Positions 33,688-42,285 are shown, numbered from the stretch's first letter. The stretch: DNA of 64,000 nucleotides from Streptomyces hyderabadensis (GCF_020404845.1 NZ_JAIOJZ010000045.1:1-64000); one strand, 5' to 3'. Program-made: numbers and translations. The notes: generated by a model not told the origin, from the letters alone.

Positions 33688-34841
33688 CGTACCCGGCGTA
33701 CCCGGGACCGCCGCACCCGGGCCTCCTCCCGCCCGGCCACACGGTCGAACTGGTCACCGACGAGGCCGCCTTCGCCCGGCTGGCCCCGCAGTGGCGGCGG
33801 CTGTACGGCCGGTGCACGGCCGCGACCCCGTTCCAGAGCCACGCCTGGCTGCTCTCCTGGTGGCGCTCCTACGGCTCACCCGGCCGGCTGCGGCTGCTGC
33901 TGGCCCGTGAGGGGCGCGAACTGGTCGCCGCCGCGCCGCTGATGAGCGTGCGCGGCCCGGTTCCCGCGCTGGTGCCGCTGGGCGGGGCGATCTCGGACTA
34001 CGGGGACGTCCTGCTGGACGACGAACGCGGCCCGGACCCGGAGACCGCGCTCACCGCGGGCCTCGCCGCGCTGGCCCGCACCGCGCTGGTCGACCTGCGC
34101 GAGGTACGGCCGGGCGCCGCCGCCGAGCGGGTCTACGCCCGCTGGCGCGGGCCCCGGCACCGGCTCGCGGACTCGCTCTGCCTGGAGCTGCCCGCCCTCC
34201 CGATGGACGGGCTGGTCGCCCGGCTGCCCTCGGCCCGGGCCAGGCAGCGGGTGCGTGCCCAGCTGCGCCGGCTGGACGCGCTCGGTGTCAAGAGCAGGCC
34301 CGTCCTGCCCGACGAGGCGGACGCGGCGGTGCGGCGGCTGCTCGAACTGCACCGGTTGCAGTGGCGGGGCCGGCAGGTGACGGGCGAGCACCTGCGGACC
34401 CGGTTCCGCGAACACCTGGTGCGGGCCGTGGGGCCGATGGTGCGTACCGGGGACGCGGTGGTCACCGAGTTCCGGATGGCCGACGAGGTGGTGGCCGTGG
34501 ACGTGACGCTGCTCTCCCACCGGCTGGCCGGGGGCTATCTGTACGGCGCGCACCCCCGGCTGCGGGAGCGGCGGGCGGACGTGGCGGTGATGCTGCTGGA
34601 CGCGTGCGCCGCGTACGCCCGTGCCCCGGGGCGCGGCACGCTGAGCCTGCTGCGGGGCGACGAGCCGTACAAGCACCGCTGGCGCCCGGAACCGGTGTCG
34701 AACCAGCGGCTGCTGCTGGCCCGCCGCCGTACGGCCCCGCTGCTGGCCGCGGCCCTGGCCGACGCCACCGCGCGACGGCGGGGCAAGGAGCTGCTGCGGC
34801 GGCACGCGGAGCGGAAGGAGCGCGACGGTGGCGGCGGCTGA
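33684..34841 (+). CDS. GNAT/FemX-like acyl- or aminoacyltransferase of the exopolysaccharide operon
   Basis: 385 residues with two GNAT-like lobes (BioF2/CelD type): FQSHAWLLSWWRSYG near residue 50, and the C-terminal ARQRVRAQLRRLDALG, RLLELHRLQWRGRQ, GGYLYGAHPRLRERRADVAVMLLDAC. Such proteins occur in cellulose and exopolysaccharide loci and are thought to acylate or aminoacylate sugars or lipid carriers. GTG33684 overlaps the previous stop. Last gene of the run; the next gene is on the other strand. Confidence 0.75.
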   Translation: MTYPAYPGPPHPGLLPPGHTVELVTDEAAFARLAPQWRRLYGRCTAATPFQSHAWLLSWWRSYGSPGRLRLLLAREGRELVAAAPLMSVRGPVPALVPLGGAISDYGDVLLDDERGPDPETALTAGLAALARTALVDLREVRPGAAAERVYARWRGPRHRLADSLCLELPALPMDGLVARLPSARARQRVRAQLRRLDALGVKSRPVLPDEADAAVRRLLELHRLQWRGRQVTGEHLRTRFREHLVRAVGPMVRTGDAVVTEFRMADEVVAVDVTLLSHRLAGGYLYGAHPRLRERRADVAVMLLDACAAYARAPGRGTLSLLRGDEPYKHRWRPEPVSNQRLLLARRRTAPLLAAALADATARRRGKELLRRHAERKERDGGGG

Positions 34842-34878
34842 CCGGGCCCGCCGCCGCCGTGGCGCCCTCCGTGCCCGG

Positions 34879-36111
34879 CTACTTGTCGCGCGCGTACCAG
34901 TCGAGCCGCATGCACAGCTTCCCGCCGAGCCAGTACTCCACCCAGTCGCCCAGCTCCAGCGGCGAGCAGCCGGCCGGGGGCTCGGGCGCGGTGGACGGCG
35001 CCGGCGGGACGGGCGGCGCGGTGGGCACGGTGGGCTCGGTGGGCTCCGGGGGCCTGGGGGCCGTCGGCTCGGGCTCGTCGGTGCGGCCGAAGAGCACCGA
35101 CCGGTAGACGGCCGTGGACCGGGGGTTGTCGTCGCACTGCCACACGCCGTGCGGGCAGTAGTCGGTGACCGTGTTGTACACGGGCTTGTGCTCGTCCATC
35201 CAGGCGAGCATGCGCCGCATGTACGCGGCGTTGTCGCCGTTGCGGAACAGCCCCCATTCCGGGTAGGAGACGGGCTTGCCGTGCGCCTTCGCGAAGTCCA
35301 CGTGCGCCTGCAGCCCGTACGGCTCCTTCACCTGCTCGTCGAAGGACATGCCGCGCGGCTGGTCGTAGGAGTCCATGCCGATGATGTCGACGGTGGCGTC
35401 GCCGGGGTAGCACTGCGTCCAGGGCACGGCGTCCCGGCCGCGGCTCGGCGCGAAGTCGAACCGGAACTTCTGGCCGGGCACCGCTCGCATGGTGGTGACG
35501 ATCCGGTTCCAGTACGTCTTCCAGGCCTCGGGGTCAGGGCCGCAGCGGTGGGTGTAGGTGGTGCCGTTCATCTCCCAGCCCAGCACCAGGACCGTGTCCG
35601 GCACCTTGAGCGCGACCAGGCGTTCGGCGAGGGCGCGGAAGTGGTGGTCGAAGCGTCCGGCGGCGCCCTGGCGCAGCAGTTCGCGCACCTCGTCGTCGTC
35701 CACGTGCTCCTCGTTGCGCTCCATCATGGGCACGTTGAGGACGAGCATCCGGTCGGCCTCGCGGGTGCGCCAGTCGGCCCACACGTCGAGGAAGCCGGGG
35801 GCGCCCTCGATGTTGCTCCAGCGGTCGCCGGGCAGGTAGGTGTGGCCGACGCGCAGCTCGGCGCCGCCCAGCCAGTGGCTCAGCGCGGCCATCCGGGCCA
35901 CGCCGCGGGGGCCGTAGTCGAGGTAGGCGCCGAAGGCGGGGGTCTTGGCCGGACCGCCGGACGCCGGGGCCGCGGGCGCGGGTGCGGGTGCAGGCGGGGC
36001 CGGTTCGGCGGCGGCCGTGGGGCCCGCCGCGGCCACCAGCGCCGCCACCGCGACCGCCGCCGCGACGCCGGCCGGCCGCCTGGTCCGGTTCCGTGACTGC
36101 CGTACGGCCAT
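34879..36111 (-). CDS. Secreted GH26-like beta-mannanase-type glycoside hydrolase
   Basis: 410 residues. Signal peptide to about residue 35, Pro/Ala linker, then a (beta/alpha)8 domain: Glu180 in LGWEMNGT is the probable acid/base and Glu285 in SYPEWGLF the nucleophile, as in GH26. VDIIGMDSYDQPRG fits the barrel strand 6. A Pro/Thr/Glu linker leads to a small C-terminal module with two Cys (GCSPLELGDWVEYW; LCMRLDWYARDK). AAGGAG precedes the start. It could trim or release the polysaccharide made by the adjacent operon, by analogy with hydrolases in other exopolysaccharide loci. Confidence 0.82.
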   Translation of the reverse strand: MAVRQSRNRTRRPAGVAAAVAVAALVAAAGPTAAAEPAPPAPAPAPAAPASGGPAKTPAFGAYLDYGPRGVARMAALSHWLGGAELRVGHTYLPGDRWSNIEGAPGFLDVWADWRTREADRMLVLNVPMMERNEEHVDDDEVRELLRQGAAGRFDHHFRALAERLVALKVPDTVLVLGWEMNGTTYTHRCGPDPEAWKTYWNRIVTTMRAVPGQKFRFDFAPSRGRDAVPWTQCYPGDATVDIIGMDSYDQPRGMSFDEQVKEPYGLQAHVDFAKAHGKPVSYPEWGLFRNGDNAAYMRRMLAWMDEHKPVYNTVTDYCPHGVWQCDDNPRSTAVYRSVLFGRTDEPEPTAPRPPEPTEPTVPTAPPVPPAPSTAPEPPAGCSPLELGDWVEYWLGGKLCMRLDWYARDK

Positions 36112-36266
36112 ACCGGCTCCTTCCTCACCGTGAATTCCGCTTGCTTACTGACACCCAGTCATATGAGACGCCATCACGCCACCGCCGTTACGGCTTTCGA
36201 GTGCGCCGATCGCCCGCACCGGTGAACCGGTCCGAGAACCGGGCCCGAAGACGAAGGAAGTTTCCC

Positions 36267-37577
36267 GTGTCGCTGTTCGACACCCGTGTCCCCGCCGTTG
36301 TGCTGCGGACGGACCGGAATCCCTTTCACCACGGAACGCTGGGCGCCGTGCGTTCGCTCGGCCGCGCGGGGGTGGACGTGCACGTGGTCGCCGACTGCGG
36401 GCGCAGTCCGGTCCGCGCCTCCCGGTACGTGACCGGGCTGCACACCCCGCCGCCGCCCGGCGCGTCGCCCGCCGAGATCACGGCGGTCCTGCGCCGCGTC
36501 GCCGCGCGGATCGCCCGGCCCGCGGTGCTGATTCCGATGGACGACGCCTGCGCCGTGGCGGTGGCCCGGGCGCGGGCGGAACTGGCGCCCGCGTACCTGC
36601 TGCCCGACCAGCCGGGTGACCTGCCCGCCCGCGTGGCCGACAAGGCCGAACTGGCCGCCGTGTGCGCCTCCCTGGACCTCCCGCACCCCGAGACCGTGGT
36701 CCCCGACGGCGCGGCGGAGGCGGCCCGGGCGGCGTGGCGGCTGGGCCTGCCGGTGGTGGCGAAGTGGAGCCGGCCCTGGCTGGTGCCGCCGGGCGGCGGG
36801 CTGCGCAGCACGGTGCTGGTGCGCTCGGCGCGGGAGGCCGGGGAGCTGTACCTGCGGGCCGAGGAGGCGGGCAGCCGGCTGCTGCTCCAGGCGTTCCTGC
36901 CGCCGGGCGTCGACCGGGACTGGTTCTTCCACGGGTACGCCGACCGCTCGGGCGCGGTCCGGGCGGGCGGCCCCGGCCGCAAGACCCGGGCCAGGCCGCG
37001 CGGCGCCGGTCTGACGGCGGTGGGCCGCTGGGCGCCGAACCCGCAGGTGCGGGCGCTCGCCGAGCGGGTCACCGCCGAGCTGGGCTACCGGGGCGTCTTC
37101 GACCTCGACTTCCGTCGCTGCGGCGCGACGGGCCGCTACCACCTGCTCGACTTCAACCCGCGCCCCGGTGCCCAGTTCCGGCTGTTCGCCGACACCGCGG
37201 GACTGGACGTCGTACGGGCCCTGCACCTGGACCTGACGCACCGCCCGCTGCCGGAGGGGGCGCCGCGGCCGGGGCGGGTGTTCGTGGTGGAGAACTACGC
37301 CCCGCTGAGCGCCCTGCGTCCGGCGCGCGAGGCGGACGGGGGGCGCGAGCTGGCCTGGCACGCCCGGGACGACCGGGCGCCGGGCCGGGCGCTGTGGGCG
37401 CTGTGGGGCCGCCACGTGGGTGTCCGGCTGCGGGACCGTGCGCGCCGGGGCCGCGACGCCCGGCCGGACACCGTGCCCCCGGCCCGTGCCCGCGTCGTAC
37501 GCCAGGCCTCCGCACCCGCCGCGGACCGGACCGGTGTCTCGGACCGCCCGGACGAGGACCGGGCCGGCCGGCACTGA
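36267..37577 (+). CDS. ATP-grasp ligase-like protein
   Basis: 436 residues. Starts VSLFDTRVPAVVLRTDRNPF; GAAGGAAG is well placed before GTG36267. ATP-grasp features: VADKAELAAVCASLDLPHPET, the lysine strand LGLPVVAKWSRPW, LLLQAFLPPGVDRDWFFHGY and the metal-binding end GVFDLDFRRCG...YHLLDFNPRPGAQF. Relatives join carboxylates to amines or act in carbamoyl-type ligations. It diverges from the hydrolase gene across 155 bases and converges on chpA. A role in decorating the polysaccharide is possible but unproven. Confidence 0.78.
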   Translation: MSLFDTRVPAVVLRTDRNPFHHGTLGAVRSLGRAGVDVHVVADCGRSPVRASRYVTGLHTPPPPGASPAEITAVLRRVAARIARPAVLIPMDDACAVAVARARAELAPAYLLPDQPGDLPARVADKAELAAVCASLDLPHPETVVPDGAAEAARAAWRLGLPVVAKWSRPWLVPPGGGLRSTVLVRSAREAGELYLRAEEAGSRLLLQAFLPPGVDRDWFFHGYADRSGAVRAGGPGRKTRARPRGAGLTAVGRWAPNPQVRALAERVTAELGYRGVFDLDFRRCGATGRYHLLDFNPRPGAQFRLFADTAGLDVVRALHLDLTHRPLPEGAPRPGRVFVVENYAPLSALRPAREADGGRELAWHARDDRAPGRALWALWGRHVGVRLRDRARRGRDARPDTVPPARARVVRQASAPAADRTGVSDRPDEDRAGRH

Positions 37578-37595
37578 GGCCGCCGCACGAACGCC

Positions 37596-37634
37596 TCGCC
37601 CCCGGCGGCCCGTGGAGCGGGCCGCCGGGGGCGA
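37596..37634. terminator. Bidirectional terminator between ATP-grasp gene and chpA
   Basis: Perfect 17-bp stem (37596-37612 with 37618-37634) and 5-base loop, between two convergent stops. Confidence 0.9.
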
Positions 37635-37653
37635 CGGGACGAACGGGGCGGGG

Positions 37654-38442
37654 TCAGCGGCCGGAGAGGGCCCGGCCCCTGCGGTAGAGGATCGCTCCGC
37701 CCGCGATCAGCACGGCACCGGCGGCCGCGGCGCCCAGCGTGCCCTCGCTGCCGGTCTCGGCCAGGGCGGGCGGCTGCTCGGTCTGCGGAGCCGGCGGGGT
37801 GTGCTCCTCCTCGGCGGGCGGCGGGGGCTCCTCCTCGCCGGCGGGCGGCGGGGGCTCTTCCTCACCGGTGGGCGGCGGGGGCTCCTCCTCACCGTAGCCG
37901 GGCGGTGTGGTCGGGGGCGGCGGCTCCTCCTCGCCGTAGCCCGGGGGCTCCTCCGCCTCGTTCTCGCACTTGTTGCCGAACACCGGGTTCAGCGCGGCGA
38001 TCACGTCGACGGTGTTGCCGCAGAGGTTGACCGGCACGTCGACCGGAATCTGCGCGGTGTTGCCGGAACCGACGCCGGGCGAGCCCTCGGTCGCGCCGTC
38101 CGCGTGGGAACCGGACGACGAGGACGAGTCCGAGGTCGATGACGAGTCCGAGGAGTCCTCGCCGTACCCGCCGTCGCCCTTGCCTTCGGCCGGCTCGTCC
38201 GAGGTGTTCTCGCACTCGTTGCCGAAGGCCGGGTTCAGGGCGGCGATCACGTCGACGGTGTTGCCGCAGAGGTTCACGGGCACGTCGACGGGGGCCTGGA
38301 GGGCGTTGCCGGACACGGCGCCCGGCGAGTTGCCGGCGGTCCCGTCCGCATGCGAGTCGGCAAGGGCGGGGCTGCCGCACAGGGAAAGGATGCCCGTCGC
38401 GGCGGCTGCCGCGACCATCCCCCTGCTCAGGGTCTGTCGCAC
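37654..38442 (-). CDS. chpA: Long chaplin with two chaplin domains and sortase signal (ChpA-like)
   Basis: 262 residues from GTG38442 (AGGAAG 9 bases upstream). Signal peptide to about residue 28, chaplin domain 1 with Cys59/Cys77, a Ser/Asp-rich linker, chaplin domain 2 with Cys141/Cys159, a Pro/Glu-rich wall-spanning repeat (GEEEPPPP units), then LAETG at 227-231, a hydrophobic segment and a basic tail. LAETG is the LAXTG signal of class E sortases, which attach long chaplins to peptidoglycan. Anchored chaplins are thought to nucleate fibres of the short ones. The sortase gene is not in this window. Confidence 0.94.
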   Translation of the reverse strand: MRQTLSRGMVAAAAATGILSLCGSPALADSHADGTAGNSPGAVSGNALQAPVDVPVNLCGNTVDVIAALNPAFGNECENTSDEPAEGKGDGGYGEDSSDSSSTSDSSSSSGSHADGATEGSPGVGSGNTAQIPVDVPVNLCGNTVDVIAALNPVFGNKCENEAEEPPGYGEEEPPPPTTPPGYGEEEPPPPTGEEEPPPPAGEEEPPPPAEEEHTPPAPQTEQPPALAETGSEGTLGAAAAGAVLIAGGAILYRRGRALSGR

Positions 38443-38527
38443 TCTGGTTGTCTTCCTGCTTGGAGAGATGAGAGATGAGAGACGGCCGGAGAACACTCCG
38501 GGGGGACGGGCTGCAGAAAGGGGAAAA

Positions 38528-38565
38528 GGCCGGCCCCGAACCAAACGAGTTGGCCAGGGCCGGCC
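38528..38565 (-). terminator. Rho-independent-type terminator after chpD
   Basis: On the minus strand GGCCGGCCC (38557-38565 complement) pairs with GGGCCGGCC (38528-38536 complement), followed by TTTTCCCCTTT, one of few T-rich terminators in this window. It lies between chpD and chpA. Confidence 0.8.
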
Positions 38566-38594
38566 CTGACGCAGCCGGTCGGTGCGGAACGACG

Positions 38595-38822
38595 TCAGTC
38601 GTTCTCGCACTTGTTGCCGAACGCCGGGTTCAGCAGACCAACGACGTTGATGCTGTTGCCGCACACGTTGACGGGAACGTGCACGGGAACCTGGACGACA
38701 TTGCCGGACAGGACGCCCGGGGAGCCTACGGCGGCACCCTCGGCGCCGGCGTCGGCGAAGGCCGGGGCGGCCATGCCGAGGGCCATGATCGCGCCCGCGA
38801 CGACAGCAGCGCTCTTCTTCAT
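38595..38822 (-). CDS. chpD: Short chaplin upstream of chpA (ChpD by position)
   Basis: 75 residues: signal peptide to about residue 23 (PAFA), one chaplin domain with Cys54/Cys72, ending GNKCEND. GAAGGGAA precedes ATG38822. By recalled S. coelicolor order the gene beside chpA is chpD, but in that species ChpD is a short form like this one, so the letter is moderately safe. It is in the same direction as chpA but separated from it by a terminator. Upstream, a CCGTCA motif recurs three times (minus strand) within 100 bases; no clear BldN box was found. Confidence 0.88.
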   Translation of the reverse strand: MKKSAAVVAGAIMALGMAAPAFADAGAEGAAVGSPGVLSGNVVQVPVHVPVNVCGNSINVVGLLNPAFGNKCEND

Positions 38823-39109
38823 GAACTTTCCCTTCTCTGCGGTCATGCCTGAATGACGGCCGAAACCGCGCGAGCACAGCATTGACGGCTCGCACCATGA
38901 CCTGCAGCCTGCAAACGAGGAATTGACGGCCGGAGAAACTACCGAACGTGGGACACCCCGGAATTCACTCGGATGCCTCACGACACGGTCCGGCCGTTCC
39001 CCCAGGAGAGCGACGAAGTCGATCCGCTCCCCGGCGAAATCCCGTCCCGTTCACGGCCGGGCGGCCCGCGCGGAAGTCAGCGGGCCGCCCGTACCGGGCT
39101 GGACCGGTC

Positions 39110-39505
39110 TCAGCGGCCCTCGCCGTTCGCCGACAGCACCGACAGGTCCTCCAGGACGTGCGACAGGGCACCGTCCCGCTTGGCCTGCGTGGAGTTGTCC
39201 GCGCACTGCTGGTTCAGGTCGTCCGCCAGGACGTTGATGTCCTGGATCGGCACGAGGTTGATGACGGCGACGTTGACGTCCTCGACACCGAGGCACGGCT
39301 TGTTCAGCGTGCCCTCGACCAGCGACAGCTGGGGGCTCATGTCGCCGTCGGTGGCGGAGTTGCCGAACGCCGAGGTGGCGCCGTTGCCGTTGGCCACGGC
39401 CGGCCCGTTGTCGTCCCCGATGGCCAGGGCCTGGGGAGCGGCGGCAGCCGACATGCCGATCACAGAAGCGGCAGCCGCCGCGGCGACCATTGCCTTCTTG
39501 AGCAC
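39110..39505 (-). CDS. rdlA: Rodlin A-like protein
   Basis: 131 residues: signal peptide to about residue 28 (PQALA), then the rodlin domain (IGDDNGPAVANGNGATSAFG; LVEGTLNKPCLGVEDVNVAV; NQQCADNSTQAKRDG). Rodlins arrange chaplin filaments into the paired rodlet layer of spores and aerial hyphae. AAAGGAA precedes GTG39505. It is divergent from rdlB, sharing a 262-base promoter region. Confidence 0.95.
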   Translation of the reverse strand: MLKKAMVAAAAAASVIGMSAAAAPQALAIGDDNGPAVANGNGATSAFGNSATDGDMSPQLSLVEGTLNKPCLGVEDVNVAVINLVPIQDINVLADDLNQQCADNSTQAKRDGALSHVLEDLSVLSANGEGR

Positions 39506-39549
39506 TTCGCGTTCCTTTCGTCGTAGCGACGCACTGTCCTACGGCCTCA

Positions 39550-39577
39550 TCAACCCGGAGCACGATGATTGGTTGCG
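39550..39577 (-). promoter_or_regulatory. BldN-type promoter of rdlA
   Basis: On the minus strand CGCAAC (39572-39577), 16-base spacer, GGTTGA (39550-39555): one mismatch in each hexamer to the BldN consensus, 44 bases before the rdlA start. Confidence 0.7.
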
Positions 39578-39694
39578 GGCGTTCACCCGGTTGGCTCGCA
39601 CGGGATCCCGGCCAGACCGCGGAAATCGCCGGAATCCCGGGGGGAAACGCGGACCCGTACAGATTTCCCGTTGTCCGCCGACGGAGTGAACGGG

Positions 39695-39722
39695 AGAAAC
39701 CCGACCGGACTCATGGAGTTGA
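39695..39722 (+). promoter_or_regulatory. BldN-type promoter of rdlB
   Basis: AGAAAC (39695-39700), 16-base spacer, AGTTGA (39717-39722). The AAC and GTTGA cores are kept. It is 45 bases before the rdlB start, the same distance as for rdlA. Confidence 0.6.
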
Positions 39723-39767
39723 CCAGAGCGCTCCGGTGGACGGGGTTTCCTCAGAAAGGACTGGCCA

Positions 39768-40160
39768 GTGATCAAGAAGGTAGTTGCCTACGCGGCGATC
39801 GCCGCCTCCGTCATGGGCGCCTCCGCTGCCGCGGCACCGCAGGCGATGGCGATCGGCGACGACAGCGGGCCCGTCTCCGCCAACGGGAACGGCGCCGCGC
39901 AGTACTTCGGCAACTCGATGACCACGGGCAACATGAGCCCGCAGATGGCTCTCATCCAGGGCTCGTTCAACAAGCCGTGCATCGCGGTCAGCGACATCCC
40001 GGTCAGCGTCATCGGTCTCGTGCCGATCCAGGACCTCAACGTCCTGGGCGACGACATGAACCAGCAGTGCGCCGAGAACTCCACGCAGGCCAAGCGTGAC
40101 GGTGCGCTGGCCCACCTGCTGGAGGACGTCTCGATCCTGTCCTCCAACGGTGAGGGCTGA
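39768..40160 (+). CDS. rdlB: Rodlin B-like protein
   Basis: 130 residues: signal peptide to about residue 28 (PQAMA), then a rodlin domain closely similar to the divergent neighbour (IGDDSGPVSANGNGAAQYFG; IQGSFNKPCIAVSDIPVSVIG; NQQCAENSTQAKRDGALAHLL). Both Cys are conserved. AAAGGA lies 8 bases before GTG39768. Together with RdlA it forms the rodlet layer with chaplins. A weak GGGGCGGG/CCCGCCCC stem at 40187-40222 may end the transcript. Confidence 0.95.
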   Translation: MIKKVVAYAAIAASVMGASAAAAPQAMAIGDDSGPVSANGNGAAQYFGNSMTTGNMSPQMALIQGSFNKPCIAVSDIPVSVIGLVPIQDLNVLGDDMNQQCAENSTQAKRDGALAHLLEDVSILSSNGEG

Positions 40161-40256
40161 CGCCGGCGGGCGCTGACAGCGTGCCGGGGGCGGGTCGTCG
40201 AGGACATCGGCGGCCCGCCCCTCTCGCATGCCCGGGGCACCGCGCCCGGGTGCGGA

Positions 40257-42188
40257 TCAGCGTCCCGGCCTCGTCGCGTACAGCGCCTCGATCTCGTCCG
40301 CGTACGCCGCGACGGCCGCGTGCCGCTTCACCTTGAGGGACGGGGTCAGCAGCCCGTTCTCCTCGGTGAACTCGCCCTCGACCAGCCTGAAGGCCCGGAT
40401 CGACTCGGCCCGGGAGACGGCCGCGTTGGCGTGGTCGACGGCCTTCTGGACGTCGGCGCGCATCCTTTCGTCGCGCACCAGCTCGGAGAGGGGCGTGTCG
40501 GCGGGCAGCTTCCGCACCGCCAGCCAGTGGGCGACGGCCTCCGGGTCCAGGGTGATCAGCGCGGCGACGAAGGGCCGGTTGTCGCCGACGACCAGGCACT
40601 GGGCGACGGGCGGGCGGCTGCGCAGGCGGTCCTCCAGGACGGCCGGGGAGACGTTCTTGCCGCCGGAGGTGACCAGGAGGTCCTTCTTGCGGCCGGTGAT
40701 GGTGAGGTAGCCGTCGGCGTCGAGGGAGCCCAGGTCGCCGGTGGCGAACCAGCCGTCGGTGAGGGCCGCGTCGGTGGCCTCGGGGTTGTTCCGGTAGGAG
40801 CCGAAGACGATGCCGCCCTTGACCAGCACCTCGCCGTCGTCCGCGATGCGCACGGCGGTGCCGGGGACCGGCGGGCCGACGGTGCCGGGGCGGGGGCCCA
40901 GCGGCGGGACGATGGTGGCGGCGGCGGTGGTCTCGGTCAGGCCGTAGCCCTCGTAGACCATGATTCCGGCGGCGTAGAAGAACAGGTTGAGGTCGCTGCC
41001 CAGCGGGGAGCCGCCGCTGATGGCGTAGCGCATCCGGCCGCCCAGCTCCTTGCGGACCCGGCGGTAGACCAGCAGGTCGTACAGGGCCCAGCCCGCCCAC
41101 AGGCCGAGGGTGGGGCCCTTGCCGCGGCCCAGGAAGGGCTCCAGGTGGGCGGCGCCGAAGCGGACGGCGAGGCGGTGGGCGCGTTCGAAGGAGGCGCCGC
41201 GGCCGATCTTCTCGGCGGTCGCCCGGCCGGTGTCGTGGATCTTCTCGAACAGGTACGGGACACCGACCAGGAAGGTCGGGCGGAACGCCTTGAGCGCGGG
41301 GCGCAGTTCGTCGGGTTTGATGCTCGGGAAGTGTCCGATCTCGATGCGGGCCAGCAGGCAGGAGATCTGGATGGTGCGGCCCAGGATGTGGGCGAGCGGC
41401 AGGAAGAGGAGGGTCGAGGCCTGCTGGCCGGTGACCTCCTTGAAGATCGGGTGCAGCAGTTCGACCGTGTTGGCGGCCTCGGCGTGCAGGTTGGCGTGGG
41501 TGAGGACGCAGCCCTTGGGGCGGCCGGTGGTGCCCGAGGTGTAGCAGACGGTGGCGACCGTGTCCGGGGTGAGGGCGGTGCGGCGCTTGGTGACCTCGTC
41601 GTCGCTCACGCCCCGGCCGAGGGCGGTGAGGTCGGCGAGGGCTCCGGCGTCCAGTTCCCAGACCCGCGGGCGTTCGGGGTGCCCGGCCGTGCCGGTCAGG
41701 ACGGTGGCGGTGTTCGCGGCGGTCTCGGTGACGGCGTACCGGGCGCCGGAGTCGCGGACGATCCATTCGACCTGGTCGGCGGAGGAGGTGGCGTAGACGG
41801 GGACGGTCTGGCCGCCGGCCGCCCAGACGGCGAAGTCCAGGACGGTCCACTCGTAGCGGGTACGGGACATGACGGCGACCCGGCCGCCGGGTTCCAGGCC
41901 GGCCGCGATCAGGCCCTTGGCGACGGCGGAGACCTCGCGGGCGAACTCCGCGGCGGTGACGGGCCGCCAGGCCCCGTCCACCTGGCGGCGCAGGACCACC
42001 GCGTCGGGGGCCTCGGCCGCGTTGGTGAACGGGATGTCGGCGGTGCTGCCCTCGGTGGGGCGGGGCGCGAGGGCGGCGGTGCGCGCCTCACGGACGGTGC
42101 CGTGCGCGTCCGCGACGGTCTCGGTCCTCGTGCGGGACGCCAGGTCGCCCCGCCTGCTCGCCCGTTTCAGGTCCCTGCGTACGCCCAT
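40257..42188 (-). CDS. Long-chain acyl-CoA synthetase (AMP-forming)
   Basis: 643 residues. Adenylate-forming enzyme: P-loop-like YTSGTTGRPKGCVLTH near residue 220, YGLTETTAA near 415, FATGDLGSLDADGYLTITGRKKDLLVTSGGKNVSP, and the catalytic Lys near the C-terminus (LTPSLKVKRHAAV). ERAHRL and the size fit the FadD15-type long-chain group. It activates fatty acids for degradation or lipid synthesis. Two operator-like palindromes sit about 60-90 bases upstream, so it is probably under a fatty-acid-sensing repressor. Confidence 0.92.
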   Translation of the reverse strand: MGVRRDLKRASRRGDLASRTRTETVADAHGTVREARTAALAPRPTEGSTADIPFTNAAEAPDAVVLRRQVDGAWRPVTAAEFAREVSAVAKGLIAAGLEPGGRVAVMSRTRYEWTVLDFAVWAAGGQTVPVYATSSADQVEWIVRDSGARYAVTETAANTATVLTGTAGHPERPRVWELDAGALADLTALGRGVSDDEVTKRRTALTPDTVATVCYTSGTTGRPKGCVLTHANLHAEAANTVELLHPIFKEVTGQQASTLLFLPLAHILGRTIQISCLLARIEIGHFPSIKPDELRPALKAFRPTFLVGVPYLFEKIHDTGRATAEKIGRGASFERAHRLAVRFGAAHLEPFLGRGKGPTLGLWAGWALYDLLVYRRVRKELGGRMRYAISGGSPLGSDLNLFFYAAGIMVYEGYGLTETTAAATIVPPLGPRPGTVGPPVPGTAVRIADDGEVLVKGGIVFGSYRNNPEATDAALTDGWFATGDLGSLDADGYLTITGRKKDLLVTSGGKNVSPAVLEDRLRSRPPVAQCLVVGDNRPFVAALITLDPEAVAHWLAVRKLPADTPLSELVRDERMRADVQKAVDHANAAVSRAESIRAFRLVEGEFTEENGLLTPSLKVKRHAAVAAYADEIEALYATRPGR

Positions 42189-42245
42189 GACGGCTCCCGG
42201 TCGCGGATCGGACTGATGCGCTGGCGCGTGTACTCGGCCACGAAC

Positions 42246-42275
42246 TTACTTCGGAGTAAACTTACTCACGCGTAA
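42246..42275 (-). promoter_or_regulatory. Tandem TTAC-N6-GTAA operator sites upstream of the acyl-CoA synthetase
   Basis: Two 14-bp near-palindromes, 42246-42259 (TTACTTCGGAGTAA) and 42262-42275 (TTACTCACGCGTAA), spaced 16 bp start to start. The form suits a TetR-family (fatty-acid type) repressor binding side by side. No regulator gene is adjacent. Confidence 0.65.
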
Positions 42276-42285
42276 GGAAACGTCA

